Of a stretch of 64,000 bases of DNA, positions 50,623-58,609 are shown piece after piece (the first letter of the stretch is position 1; each line of letters opens with the position of its first letter). The DNA comes from an uncultured Fibrobacter sp. (GTDB taxonomy: Bacteria; Fibrobacterota; Fibrobacteria; Fibrobacterales; Fibrobacteraceae), in the NCBI GenBank assembly GCA_934699585.1, contig CAKUWY010000001.1, forward strand, positions 1 through 64,000, in the 5' to 3' direction. The notes beneath the pieces were generated by a model that did no database searches, had not been told where the DNA came from, and saw only the letters and a program-made list of their open reading frames with translations. The translations under genes and the position numbers were made by a program.

Positions 50623-53352
50623 ATGAACTTTTTGAACAAGAAACCCCTGTTTTTTGCGGTCACCGCCGCAGTGTTTTTGGGCATTCTTCTCATTGTCTTT
50701 AGGGAATTCGCCTTCAATCCTGACACCCTGATGCTGAACAGTGACCAGCTGAACGGCATCGGCAGCCGTATACTCCGTGCCGAAAACGCCATCGTCACGG
50801 AATGGGACGATTCCCGCCTAGGCGGTGTTCCCACCATCGACGCCCTTTTTGCCGATGTCTACCACCCCCTGGTTTGGGTACAGTTCCTCACAGACCCCGC
50901 CCGAGCCGTAGGCTTCAAGTTTATCTTGACCGTCTGGGTGGCCTTCATGAGTGCCATGCTCTTGGCCTGGAACCTGACGGGGAACCGCTGGTGGGCAGCA
51001 CTTCTCGGCATGCTCTACGCCTTCTCGCCGGAGTATTTCACCTACATCTACGGTGGCCACGACGGAAAGATGATGGTTTTCGCCATCGCGCCGTTAGCCA
51101 TCCTCGCCATCCGTAAAATCGTGCGGGACGGAAGCCTCCCCTACCTGATTGTTCTCGCCCTCTCCATCACCTGGATGATCCTAAGTTCCCACCTGCAGCT
51201 CACCTACCTGTTCCTGTGGGGAGCAGGATTCTACACCCTCTACGAAGCTTTTTTCCATTGCGATTCCTTCAAGACCAAAGGCAAGCGTATAGGCCTAGCG
51301 GCAGCGGGACTTGTCTTCGGGCTTGCCATCAGCTGCTTCCAGGTAGTGCCGCCCTACCTGTACACCACCACCCAGTCCGTCCGTGGCGAAGGGGACCACA
51401 CCAACCTGGGCCACGCTGTCAGCTGGTCCCTGCATCAAGAGGAACTGGCCCAGATGCTCCTGCCCGGGTTCATCGGGGTGGATGTCTATGAATACGACGA
51501 CAAGGCCGGGAAACTGGATGGCAGTTCTTTCGTGGGATTTACCGTACAGGAATACCAGTCCTCGGGCGGGTCTCCGTTCTACTGGGGACACAACCCATTC
51601 AAGTTGGATCACAACAACGCAGGAGCACTTCTCACCCTGCTGGGATTCCTATGCCTGTTCTTGCCCGGCAAGCGCCGCTGGGCCATATTCTGGGGACTTG
51701 GAGCGGTTCTTGCCCTGAGCTACGGCATGGGTGCACATTCTCCGCTGTTCAAGCTCTGGTACAACATCTTGCCTGGTGTCAAAAATTTCCGTGCCCCCGG
51801 TATGGCCCTGTTCTGGCTGCCCCTGCTGCTCGTGATGATGGCAGCTCCCGTGCTCAAAGCCATTTCCGATGACTCTGCCGAATCCATCAAGAATCGCCGC
51901 GCCCTGTTCCACGGCGCCGTCATGTTTGTGCTGCTCCTGGTCATCGTTGTCATCGCCCGCTACAACTGGACACTCTTTATCGGGCCCTTCGGACTGGTAA
52001 CCTGCCTGGTGTATGCCGCAGCATGTCTCGGCGTCATGAGCCTGGACGACCAGGGGAAGGAATTTTCTGTAGCCAACTTCACCGACAGTTTCAAGGCCGG
52101 CCTCCCCGGTACCCATCGCGCTATCCAGACCTGTGTCGTAATCGGTTTCACCTTGATCGGACTGTTCCTCATGAGCGGGCAAAAACTTCTGGAAGATGGG
52201 GTAACGGCCCCCTATTTCAAGCCCCTGAACGAAATTGCCATGCAGATGAGCGCAGGAAAAATCATTCCCGGATTTATCCTGGTACTCGTAATCGTAGCCG
52301 CCACCTTGTTCACCTTCAGGTGGAAAGCGGGCATTGCCCAAAAGGCTGGACTCCTTGCCGCCGTGGCCGCCGTAGAGCTGTTCTTCATTGACGGGGCGTT
52401 CATCCAGAACGTAGAAGCCAAGGAATACCTCCAGCCGGCAAACCCCGTAGTAGCAACCGTCAAGGCCCCCTTCAAGGCAGACAGTCTGAACACCCCCCGC
52501 GTGCTTTCCCTATCCAAGAACAAGGCGCTGGGAGCAAACGCCTTCCCGCAGTTCCACCTGCGCAACGCCGACGGGTTCCACGACAACGAACTGGCAAGCT
52601 ACAGGGCTTTCCGTGGTGGCCAACAGAACGCCAACTTCCTCTTGAACATCAACAATCCCGAAGCGGCCCACCCCTTCCTGGACCTGATGAACATCGGCTT
52701 TATCATCTTCGACAGCCAGCGGGGCACGACCTACATGCCTATCCCTACCGCCATGGGAGAGGCCTACCTCTATGGCGATGCCACCGTCATGAGCGACGAA
52801 GACGCCATCAAGACCTTGCAGACCAAGGCGGCCATCCGCAAGCCCAAGGCCCCGGAACCCGCGGCAGAACCTGTTGCAGATTCTACGGCCGGAGACTCCA
52901 CCGTGGCAAGCGCCGACAGCACCGCTGCGCCTACAGAAGTTGCCGCAGAACCCGAAAACGACCCCAACGTTTTCTACTACAAGGAAAAGGCAATCCTGTC
53001 CGAAAATCCCGAGCAGCCCTTAGAAGGTGGCATTGTTCAAGGGCAAGTCCGTCTCGTGGAACAGCCCAAGATGGATACCCAGGTGTTCGAAGTCGAAAGC
53101 GACCGCCCCGCCATTATAGTGGTGGCTGGTAATTACCACCCCTACTGGAAGGCTTATGTAAACGGAAAGGAATCCAAGGTCTATAAGGCCTTCGGGAACT
53201 TGCGCGCCGTAGAAGTGCCCAAGGGCAAATCTACCGTCCGCATGGAATACCGGAGCAAGCCCTTCCACGCCTGCCTCAAGGTCAGCGCACTCGCCATAGT
53301 CCTGCTTGCCATCTTTGGAGTGGCAGTGCTTGCGAGAGCAAAAAAACAATAA
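50623..53352 (+). CDS. YfhO-family multi-pass membrane protein
   Basis: A 909-residue inner-membrane protein with about 13 helices and a C-terminal extracytoplasmic domain (WKAYVNGKESKVYKAFGNLR) before a last helix. It matches the YfhO family, related to GT-C glycosyltransferases. Its first loop holds EWDDSRLGGVP with paired acidic residues. An insert of about 45 residues rich in Ala, Pro, Glu and Thr (near 745-790) resembles the low-complexity protein upstream. A role in glycosylating envelope polymers is inferred from the family. Confidence 0.8.
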   Translation: MNFLNKKPLFFAVTAAVFLGILLIVFREFAFNPDTLMLNSDQLNGIGSRILRAENAIVTEWDDSRLGGVPTIDALFADVYHPLVWVQFLTDPARAVGFKFILTVWVAFMSAMLLAWNLTGNRWWAALLGMLYAFSPEYFTYIYGGHDGKMMVFAIAPLAILAIRKIVRDGSLPYLIVLALSITWMILSSHLQLTYLFLWGAGFYTLYEAFFHCDSFKTKGKRIGLAAAGLVFGLAISCFQVVPPYLYTTTQSVRGEGDHTNLGHAVSWSLHQEELAQMLLPGFIGVDVYEYDDKAGKLDGSSFVGFTVQEYQSSGGSPFYWGHNPFKLDHNNAGALLTLLGFLCLFLPGKRRWAIFWGLGAVLALSYGMGAHSPLFKLWYNILPGVKNFRAPGMALFWLPLLLVMMAAPVLKAISDDSAESIKNRRALFHGAVMFVLLLVIVVIARYNWTLFIGPFGLVTCLVYAAACLGVMSLDDQGKEFSVANFTDSFKAGLPGTHRAIQTCVVIGFTLIGLFLMSGQKLLEDGVTAPYFKPLNEIAMQMSAGKIIPGFILVLVIVAATLFTFRWKAGIAQKAGLLAAVAAVELFFIDGAFIQNVEAKEYLQPANPVVATVKAPFKADSLNTPRVLSLSKNKALGANAFPQFHLRNADGFHDNELASYRAFRGGQQNANFLLNINNPEAAHPFLDLMNIGFIIFDSQRGTTYMPIPTAMGEAYLYGDATVMSDEDAIKTLQTKAAIRKPKAPEPAAEPVADSTAGDSTVASADSTAAPTEVAAEPENDPNVFYYKEKAILSENPEQPLEGGIVQGQVRLVEQPKMDTQVFEVESDRPAIIVVAGNYHPYWKAYVNGKESKVYKAFGNLRAVEVPKGKSTVRMEYRSKPFHACLKVSALAIVLLAIFGVAVLARAKKQ

Positions 53353-53384
53353 AAAAACGCCGCACTTGCGTTGCGGCATTTTTT
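53351..53384. terminator. Bidirectional terminator between convergent genes
   Basis: GCCGCA and TGCGGC (53359-53364, 53372-53377) lie between an A-run (53351-53357) and a T-run (53379-53384), so the hairpin can stop transcription from both sides. Confidence 0.85.
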
Positions 53385-53401
53385 CTCCGAAAAAAAGGAA
53401 A

Positions 53402-54403
53402 CTACTTCAATCCGGAAAGAATGAGACTGGCAACGCCCTTGGCAAAATCCCTGCTGTCAGACTTCAAGGAGGCGGACTTTTTCAGATTTAGAGGGATGTT
53501 CTTGTCTCTCTTCAGATTCAAAATCAGCTGAGCAATACAGTATTCGTCATATTCGACATTCATGCCATAGTCAGCAAAGTTGAATCCTTCTGCGCCCTTT
53601 CCTTTTTCTTTCTCAAATTCGCTGTAGGCGGCATTGCAATCTTCCTTTTCCGAGGCGTACCGGATTGCAAAATTCACGGAGCATTCGTCCCCCTCATAGG
53701 AAACAGTCAGTTCTCCGGAAGATTCCTTCAGTTCGTCCACCTCGATTTCCACAAGGTCGTTGTACAAGGTCAAACGGTCGCAATCCACCGCGCGAATATT
53801 CTTGAGAACTTCCTTTTCGTCCTTAACTTCTTTCTTGTCATCAGGCTGGAACATCAGGTAAAAATTCACCAGGGCGCTTTCTGTCTTGGCAATGGAGGCA
53901 TTCTTATTGAACATATTCGCCTTGAAATCCTGGGCGTAACATTCGCCTGTATAGCGGACTACACTGGACAGGACGTCTCCCTTTTCGAACACCAAACCCG
54001 GCTGGAACTTAAGCCCTTTCTTGTCCAACGCCTCAGACCAGAATCCCGTAGGGAACTTACCGCCGTCAAAATCGTACTGCTTTGGCTTATCAGCCCCTTT
54101 TTGCTGGAGCACCGCCGTATTCCTGTCCAGGTAGGCCTTAAACTTGGCCGTGGAATCCGAATCCTCGTTCGCATCTTTCCAAACAAGGTCTCCCAGTGTC
54201 CCGACCTTGCAGACCGGGTAAGTGACTGTCAAAGTAGAGTCGTCGGAATCGTAATCGTAGCTGGCCTTGGAGAGAACCATGTCAAAAGAATCTTCCAAAT
54301 CAATACTGGAAGAACCGCTATCGCTACCGCAGGCCGAAAGCACAAAACCACAAGCGACGGCAACCCCAAAGGGAGCCACATACTTTTTCAAGTTCAAGTT
54401 CAT
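53402..54403 (-). CDS. Hypothetical lipoprotein
   Basis: A 333-residue lipoprotein (lipobox VLSACGSD) followed by a short Ser/Gly linker. The mature domain has a strand-rich part (STLTVTYPVCKVG, GELTVSYEGDECSVNF), charged helices and at least six cysteines. No family is recognised. ATG 54403 gives a proper signal peptide; the in-frame start at 54430 would place extra charged residues in front. Confidence 0.7.
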   Translation of the reverse strand: MNLNLKKYVAPFGVAVACGFVLSACGSDSGSSSIDLEDSFDMVLSKASYDYDSDDSTLTVTYPVCKVGTLGDLVWKDANEDSDSTAKFKAYLDRNTAVLQQKGADKPKQYDFDGGKFPTGFWSEALDKKGLKFQPGLVFEKGDVLSSVVRYTGECYAQDFKANMFNKNASIAKTESALVNFYLMFQPDDKKEVKDEKEVLKNIRAVDCDRLTLYNDLVEIEVDELKESSGELTVSYEGDECSVNFAIRYASEKEDCNAAYSEFEKEKGKGAEGFNFADYGMNVEYDEYCIAQLILNLKRDKNIPLNLKKSASLKSDSRDFAKGVASLILSGLK

Positions 54404-54446
54404 CAAAAAACCTCTAACCCTATTATACATTTTTTTCGCAAAAACG

Positions 54447-55247
54447 CTACAACCGACCTTCGAAAAAGCCCTCGAAATCGATGTCCTTGACGCTTTCGAC
54501 CACGTATTCCGGCTTCACATCCAGCTTTTCCACGTCCGAGCGCTTGGTCTCGCCGCACAGGGGCAGCACGAACCTGCAACCGGAGCGCTTTGCCAACTCG
54601 AAATCCGTATAGAGCCTATCCCCTACAAACAGGATTTCTTCGGGAGCATACGTCTTCAACAGCCCCGATAGCATAGCCGGGTTCGGCTTACCGAAACTGC
54701 GCTCCGGCTCTACACCGTAAGCCGTCTTGAGTAGCGCCATGAAACTCCCGATGTCGGGCACGGGGCCCCGGGCGTCGGGGCAAACGAAATCCGTATGGGT
54801 CACCCAGAAAGGTATCCCCCGCTGCACCCGGAACGAAAGCTCGCAAAGTTCCCGGTAGTCAAAACTGTTGTGGTAGGCCACCAAAACCAATTCCGTATCA
54901 GTTACAGATGGGCGCAAATTGAGAGAGGGATCCTGAGCGGCAAACCATTCGAAGACTTCGGGATTGGCAAAGAAATAGACGTTCTTGAGCCCTTTTTCAT
55001 GTATGGCCGTCAAGGATAAAGTCAGCGCAGAAATAATGCCGTCGTCGCGAAGAGGAAGCCCCATCACGTTCAGACGGTTCTCGTAAAACACGGGAGACTT
55101 GCTGGTGTTGTTGCTCAGGTAGTAAACAGGCACTTTTGAGGCTACCCGCTTCACGGTATCTACCGCACCAGGGTACGGACGGCCGCTCAGGTAGAGGGTT
55201 CCGTCCAGGTCAAAGACCACCACTTTTACGGGCTTGTGCGCTGTCAT
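54447..55247 (-). CDS. HAD-IIA family sugar-phosphate phosphatase (NagD-like)
   Basis: A 266-residue hydrolase of the HAD superfamily. Motif I is VVFDLDGTLYLSG, motif II is YYLSNNTSKSP, and the last acidic motif is EILFVGDRLYTDFELAK. The C2-type cap between motifs II and III places it with NagD and phosphoglycolate-type phosphatases. The substrate is unknown. Divergent from rsmE with 37 bases between starts. Confidence 0.88.
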   Translation of the reverse strand: MTAHKPVKVVVFDLDGTLYLSGRPYPGAVDTVKRVASKVPVYYLSNNTSKSPVFYENRLNVMGLPLRDDGIISALTLSLTAIHEKGLKNVYFFANPEVFEWFAAQDPSLNLRPSVTDTELVLVAYHNSFDYRELCELSFRVQRGIPFWVTHTDFVCPDARGPVPDIGSFMALLKTAYGVEPERSFGKPNPAMLSGLLKTYAPEEILFVGDRLYTDFELAKRSGCRFVLPLCGETKRSDVEKLDVKPEYVVESVKDIDFEGFFEGRL

Positions 55248-55284
55248 GGGTACTAAGGTAGAAAAAATTGCTACCTTAGATGCC

Positions 55285-56040
55285 ATGAAGACTCCCGATA
55301 GCTGTTTTTACTGCCCACAAATCCAATGCGGAAAGGCAACCCTGGACGAAAACGAAAGCGCCCATGCCGTAAAGGTATGCCGTGCTGCCCAAGGGGACGT
55401 TCTGGAGCTTTGCGACGGACTGGGCCACTTTGCAGTCGGAACCATCGTGGTTGCCGACCCGAGGGCCTGCCAAGTAGAAATTTCCCAGGTTGAAACCCCG
55501 AAACCCCAAAAGCCCCTGCTGAACCTGGCCATCGCCTGTCTCAAGGATGACGCCCTGGAAGAAGTGGTATTCCATGCCGCCCAGACCGAAATTGCAAGCA
55601 TTACATTCTTGCGTACGGACTATTCCCAGGAGCCCAAGAATTCTGACTTGCACAAGCTGGTCCGCCGTTCCGAGCTCAAGAGCCTGGTAAGCCTGAAACA
55701 GTCCAAGAAGCCCTGGCTTACCGAAATTTGCGGACCCGTGGAATTCAAGGAATGGCTGAAAGGCTACTGCGGAGACCTGATCCTCTGCGATGTAGATGGC
55801 GAAAAAACAGCCCCTAAAGAAGTCACAGACAAACTCACGGCCAATTTTGCCAGTGACAAGAAGTGCGACGAAACTTCAACTCCCGTGACCCTTCTGGTGG
55901 GTCCCGAAGGCGGTTTTTCTCCCGAAGAAATCCGCATGACCAAAGAATTTACAGGCGGCAAAAGTTACGCCCTGAACCTGGGGAACACAAGACTCCGGGC
56001 CCGTACAGCTGCTATCGTGGCATTAGGAAAATTGCTGTAA
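55285..56040 (+). CDS. rsmE: 16S rRNA m3U1498 methyltransferase RsmE
   Basis: A 251-residue SPOUT-class enzyme that methylates U1498 of 16S rRNA using S-adenosylmethionine. The N-terminal PUA-like part (HAVKVCRAAQGDVLELCDG) precedes the SPOUT domain. That domain ends with the cofactor knot LLVGPEGGFSPEEI and LNLGNTRLRARTAAIVAL, both characteristic of RsmE. Confidence 0.94.
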   Translation: MKTPDSCFYCPQIQCGKATLDENESAHAVKVCRAAQGDVLELCDGLGHFAVGTIVVADPRACQVEISQVETPKPQKPLLNLAIACLKDDALEEVVFHAAQTEIASITFLRTDYSQEPKNSDLHKLVRRSELKSLVSLKQSKKPWLTEICGPVEFKEWLKGYCGDLILCDVDGEKTAPKEVTDKLTANFASDKKCDETSTPVTLLVGPEGGFSPEEIRMTKEFTGGKSYALNLGNTRLRARTAAIVALGKLL

Positions 56041-56046
56041 AACCAG

Positions 56047-56802
56047 CTACATCATCCGGAGACGCATTTCGAAGACGGCACGGTCCGTCTCGTCCAAGAT
56101 GCGCATGTAGGTGGCCCCGCTGTGGTCCGCACGGAAAATGCGCAGGGTCTGGCCTTCTTTGGATTCTCCCAGGTAATGAATCTCCAGCGTCGCCGGGTTG
56201 CAGAGTTCCCAGTCGGGAGTCCCGAACACGTTCAGAGCCAGCTTCACATATTCGATGTTGTTCATGTGGTGGGACATGTCGATGTGCTGGGGCAGTACCT
56301 TCTGCTGGTAAACTTCCTGGTATTCTTCTGGCTTAACGTGGAAACGATCAAATTCCGAAGCATCGAGGGTCTCCGGAAAACCTTCCGTCGGAAAATCCAC
56401 CGACGAGAGCCGCAGAGGGCGATGGTTTTCAAAACTGAGGCAGCACATTTCCTGCTTGGCCAAAATGATGGGCTCGCCCTCGGTCGTAGTGATGGCGGTG
56501 TTCTCGTTGAGCCTAATCAGCTGGTTATCCGCCGGAAACGACGTGGTGACCACCTTGTCCCGCCAGTACGGACGCCTGAAAAACTTGAACTTGGCCTTGT
56601 AAACCACCCAGAAACCACCCTTCTCCTTCACCACAAAATTGTCCATCTTCATGGCGCCGAAATTTTCGGTGATATTGTCCTGGACCATAAGCACCGTCTG
56701 GGCAAGGCCCATCTTTCCGGACACGTCGATATAGGCCGACGTGATGGTCCGCTGTTTCTGGAATACAAGAGGGTTCTTTGACAAGGCGTAAATATCTATC
56801 AT
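56047..56802 (-). CDS. Acyl-ACP thioesterase
   Basis: A 251-residue double hot-dog thioesterase of the FatA/FatB-like bacterial group, releasing fatty acids from acyl carrier protein. The second hot-dog begins HIDMSHHMNNIEYVKLALN, carrying the family's Asn and His positions. ATG 56802 is used. Convergent with rsmE with six bases between stops. Confidence 0.82.
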   Translation of the reverse strand: MIDIYALSKNPLVFQKQRTITSAYIDVSGKMGLAQTVLMVQDNITENFGAMKMDNFVVKEKGGFWVVYKAKFKFFRRPYWRDKVVTTSFPADNQLIRLNENTAITTTEGEPIILAKQEMCCLSFENHRPLRLSSVDFPTEGFPETLDASEFDRFHVKPEEYQEVYQQKVLPQHIDMSHHMNNIEYVKLALNVFGTPDWELCNPATLEIHYLGESKEGQTLRIFRADHSGATYMRILDETDRAVFEMRLRMM

Positions 56803-56828
56803 GGTGAGCAATATAATTTTTTAAATGG

Positions 56829-57521
56829 TTAGCGTTTCAAAAGGCGCATGATTCCCTGGCGGTTGTATTCCGGGTCGTCCTTGGCGAAGGGGCTTTTCGT
56901 CTCTTGACGCAGGGCGTAAATACCGCTCTCACCGCAGTCCACTTCGGTCCCTGACTTGGAGCTGACGCCTTCCATAAACAGACTGTCGGCCACCACGCTC
57001 AAGACCTCGCGAGGGTCGGTGCCGTCCAAAACCTTCGAGATGCACAGGTCCGGCAGGGCAAAAGTTTCAAGGCCCAAGGTGTAAAGCACGTCCGGACCTT
57101 CCAGGTAATTCATCCAAGGGTCCATCGGGAACTGGGCGTCGCCAAGTTCTTCATGGAATGCATCTGCGGTCCAGGCGGCGCCACTCTGCTGCATATACAC
57201 GCCCAAGGCTCCTGCCGAAAGCACCTTCAGGATGGCGGTATTCACCATGGTCAGGTCCGCAGGGCTTTTCAAGCTCCCTAGCAAGAACAGCAGTGACTTG
57301 TGGGAATCGATGGCCGAAGCATCTTCTGCAGAAATATCCTGATGTTCCTTGAAGATTTCGGAAAGCCCCGGAGTTGCCTCCTTGCGGACCACCTTGAAAC
57401 TCAAGGTACAGCCGGGCACCATCAGGCTAGCCGTATCGTTTTCTACTACGACATTAGGCGTTACGGCAAAAGGCTCGTCCTGAGCCACGGTCAACGGGAA
57501 TGCGAGAACAAAAGAATTCAT
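56829..57521 (-). CDS. Hypothetical protein, possibly DUF4261-like
   Basis: A 230-residue soluble protein. The middle (SAGALGVYMQQSGAAWTADAF) recalls DUF4261 proteins, which have a GAxGVY motif, but this is by eye. The start at 57521 overlaps the glycosyltransferase stop by four bases, so the three genes 61119-56829 are translationally coupled. Function unknown. Confidence 0.55.
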   Translation of the reverse strand: MNSFVLAFPLTVAQDEPFAVTPNVVVENDTASLMVPGCTLSFKVVRKEATPGLSEIFKEHQDISAEDASAIDSHKSLLFLLGSLKSPADLTMVNTAILKVLSAGALGVYMQQSGAAWTADAFHEELGDAQFPMDPWMNYLEGPDVLYTLGLETFALPDLCISKVLDGTDPREVLSVVADSLFMEGVSSKSGTEVDCGESGIYALRQETKSPFAKDDPEYNRQGIMRLLKR

Positions 57522-58609
57522 ATCTGTTTCAAGGCCTCCTGTACCAAGAGGGTGAGCAAGTTCTGCGATGGCGGTTTCGGCAGGCGCACCTGTGTTTCCA
57601 TGGCGGTCTGCAATGTTTCCAGGTTCAGTTTTGCCGCAGGAATTTCTACCGCGTAGCCTGCTCGGGAAAGACTTTTGGCGAGCACCACCTGTTCGTACTG
57701 CCCAGGCGTGGGCACAAAGATACAGCTGGCACCCAGAACGGCCATGTCCATAATGGTGCTGTAGCCACCTCGAGAAATGACCCAGCGGGCACGACGGACG
57801 GTGCGGGCAAATTCCGGCGTTTCCAGGTGACTGAAAAACTGAACATTTCCTTCGGTCCATGATTTTCTTTCGGCACCGGGTTTCCCGAGAATCATCACGT
57901 GATTTCCGGGCAGTTCGGAGAGCAATTCCCGCAGTCTGCGTTCAAAGGCGCTTCGGGCTGGCTCCACTCCAGAAACGACCGCTACCACGTTCAAATCTTT
58001 CGAAGTAGCGTCCATGATTTCAGGCAAGTCGTCCAATTCCGTAAAACGGCTCAACGGGCCCGCATAACGAACATTTTCCGGGCAAGATTTCACATGGGAC
58101 ATGGCGCCTGCATAACCGGGAGGCTCTCTCAAATCGGGAATCCACACCTGGTCGAAGTTTTCCATTTTCTTTCGATGCCAATGGACCCCTATCCCTTCGA
58201 ACTTAGAGAAAAGTGCCGGAAAGGCAATACGGCACTGGTGCGTCATGTAAATGGAAAGCGCCTTCGCCGAATAAAAACCGAAGCGGTTGTCCGAAAACAG
58301 GATGTCGAATCCGTGACGGCGAACCATTTCTTCGGCATAGTGGTGTTCGTATTCAACGACCCTGTTCAAGTGGACGCTGTTTTTCAGGAGCCAAAGCCCC
58401 ATGTTGAATCCGTGCTTCGGGTAAACAATGCCATAAGACGGAGCCGTATGTTTTTTCAACTCGGGAAAAATCTCGTTGTACAATGGCGCATAAGATTCCG
58501 TAACGGCAAGCTCCACCTGGGCCCCCTGCCGTAGGAACTCCTTAATGACTGGGACACAACGGGTCGCATGACCCAGTCCCCAGTCCAGAGGCGCCACCAG
58601 GACTTTCAC
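57518..58609 (-). CDS. MurG/GT28-like glycosyltransferase
   Basis: A 363-residue GT-B enzyme beginning VKVLVAPLDWGLGHATRC, the glycine-rich acceptor loop of MurG-like transferases. The C-terminal half has VISRGGYSTIMDMAVLG and FVPTPGQYEQVVLAK, matching the nucleotide-sugar site. The GTG start overlaps the upstream stop by one base (TAGTG). The acceptor may be a lipid-linked or cell-surface glycan. Confidence 0.82.
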   Translation of the reverse strand: MKVLVAPLDWGLGHATRCVPVIKEFLRQGAQVELAVTESYAPLYNEIFPELKKHTAPSYGIVYPKHGFNMGLWLLKNSVHLNRVVEYEHHYAEEMVRRHGFDILFSDNRFGFYSAKALSIYMTHQCRIAFPALFSKFEGIGVHWHRKKMENFDQVWIPDLREPPGYAGAMSHVKSCPENVRYAGPLSRFTELDDLPEIMDATSKDLNVVAVVSGVEPARSAFERRLRELLSELPGNHVMILGKPGAERKSWTEGNVQFFSHLETPEFARTVRRARWVISRGGYSTIMDMAVLGASCIFVPTPGQYEQVVLAKSLSRAGYAVEIPAAKLNLETLQTAMETQVRLPKPPSQNLLTLLVQEALKQI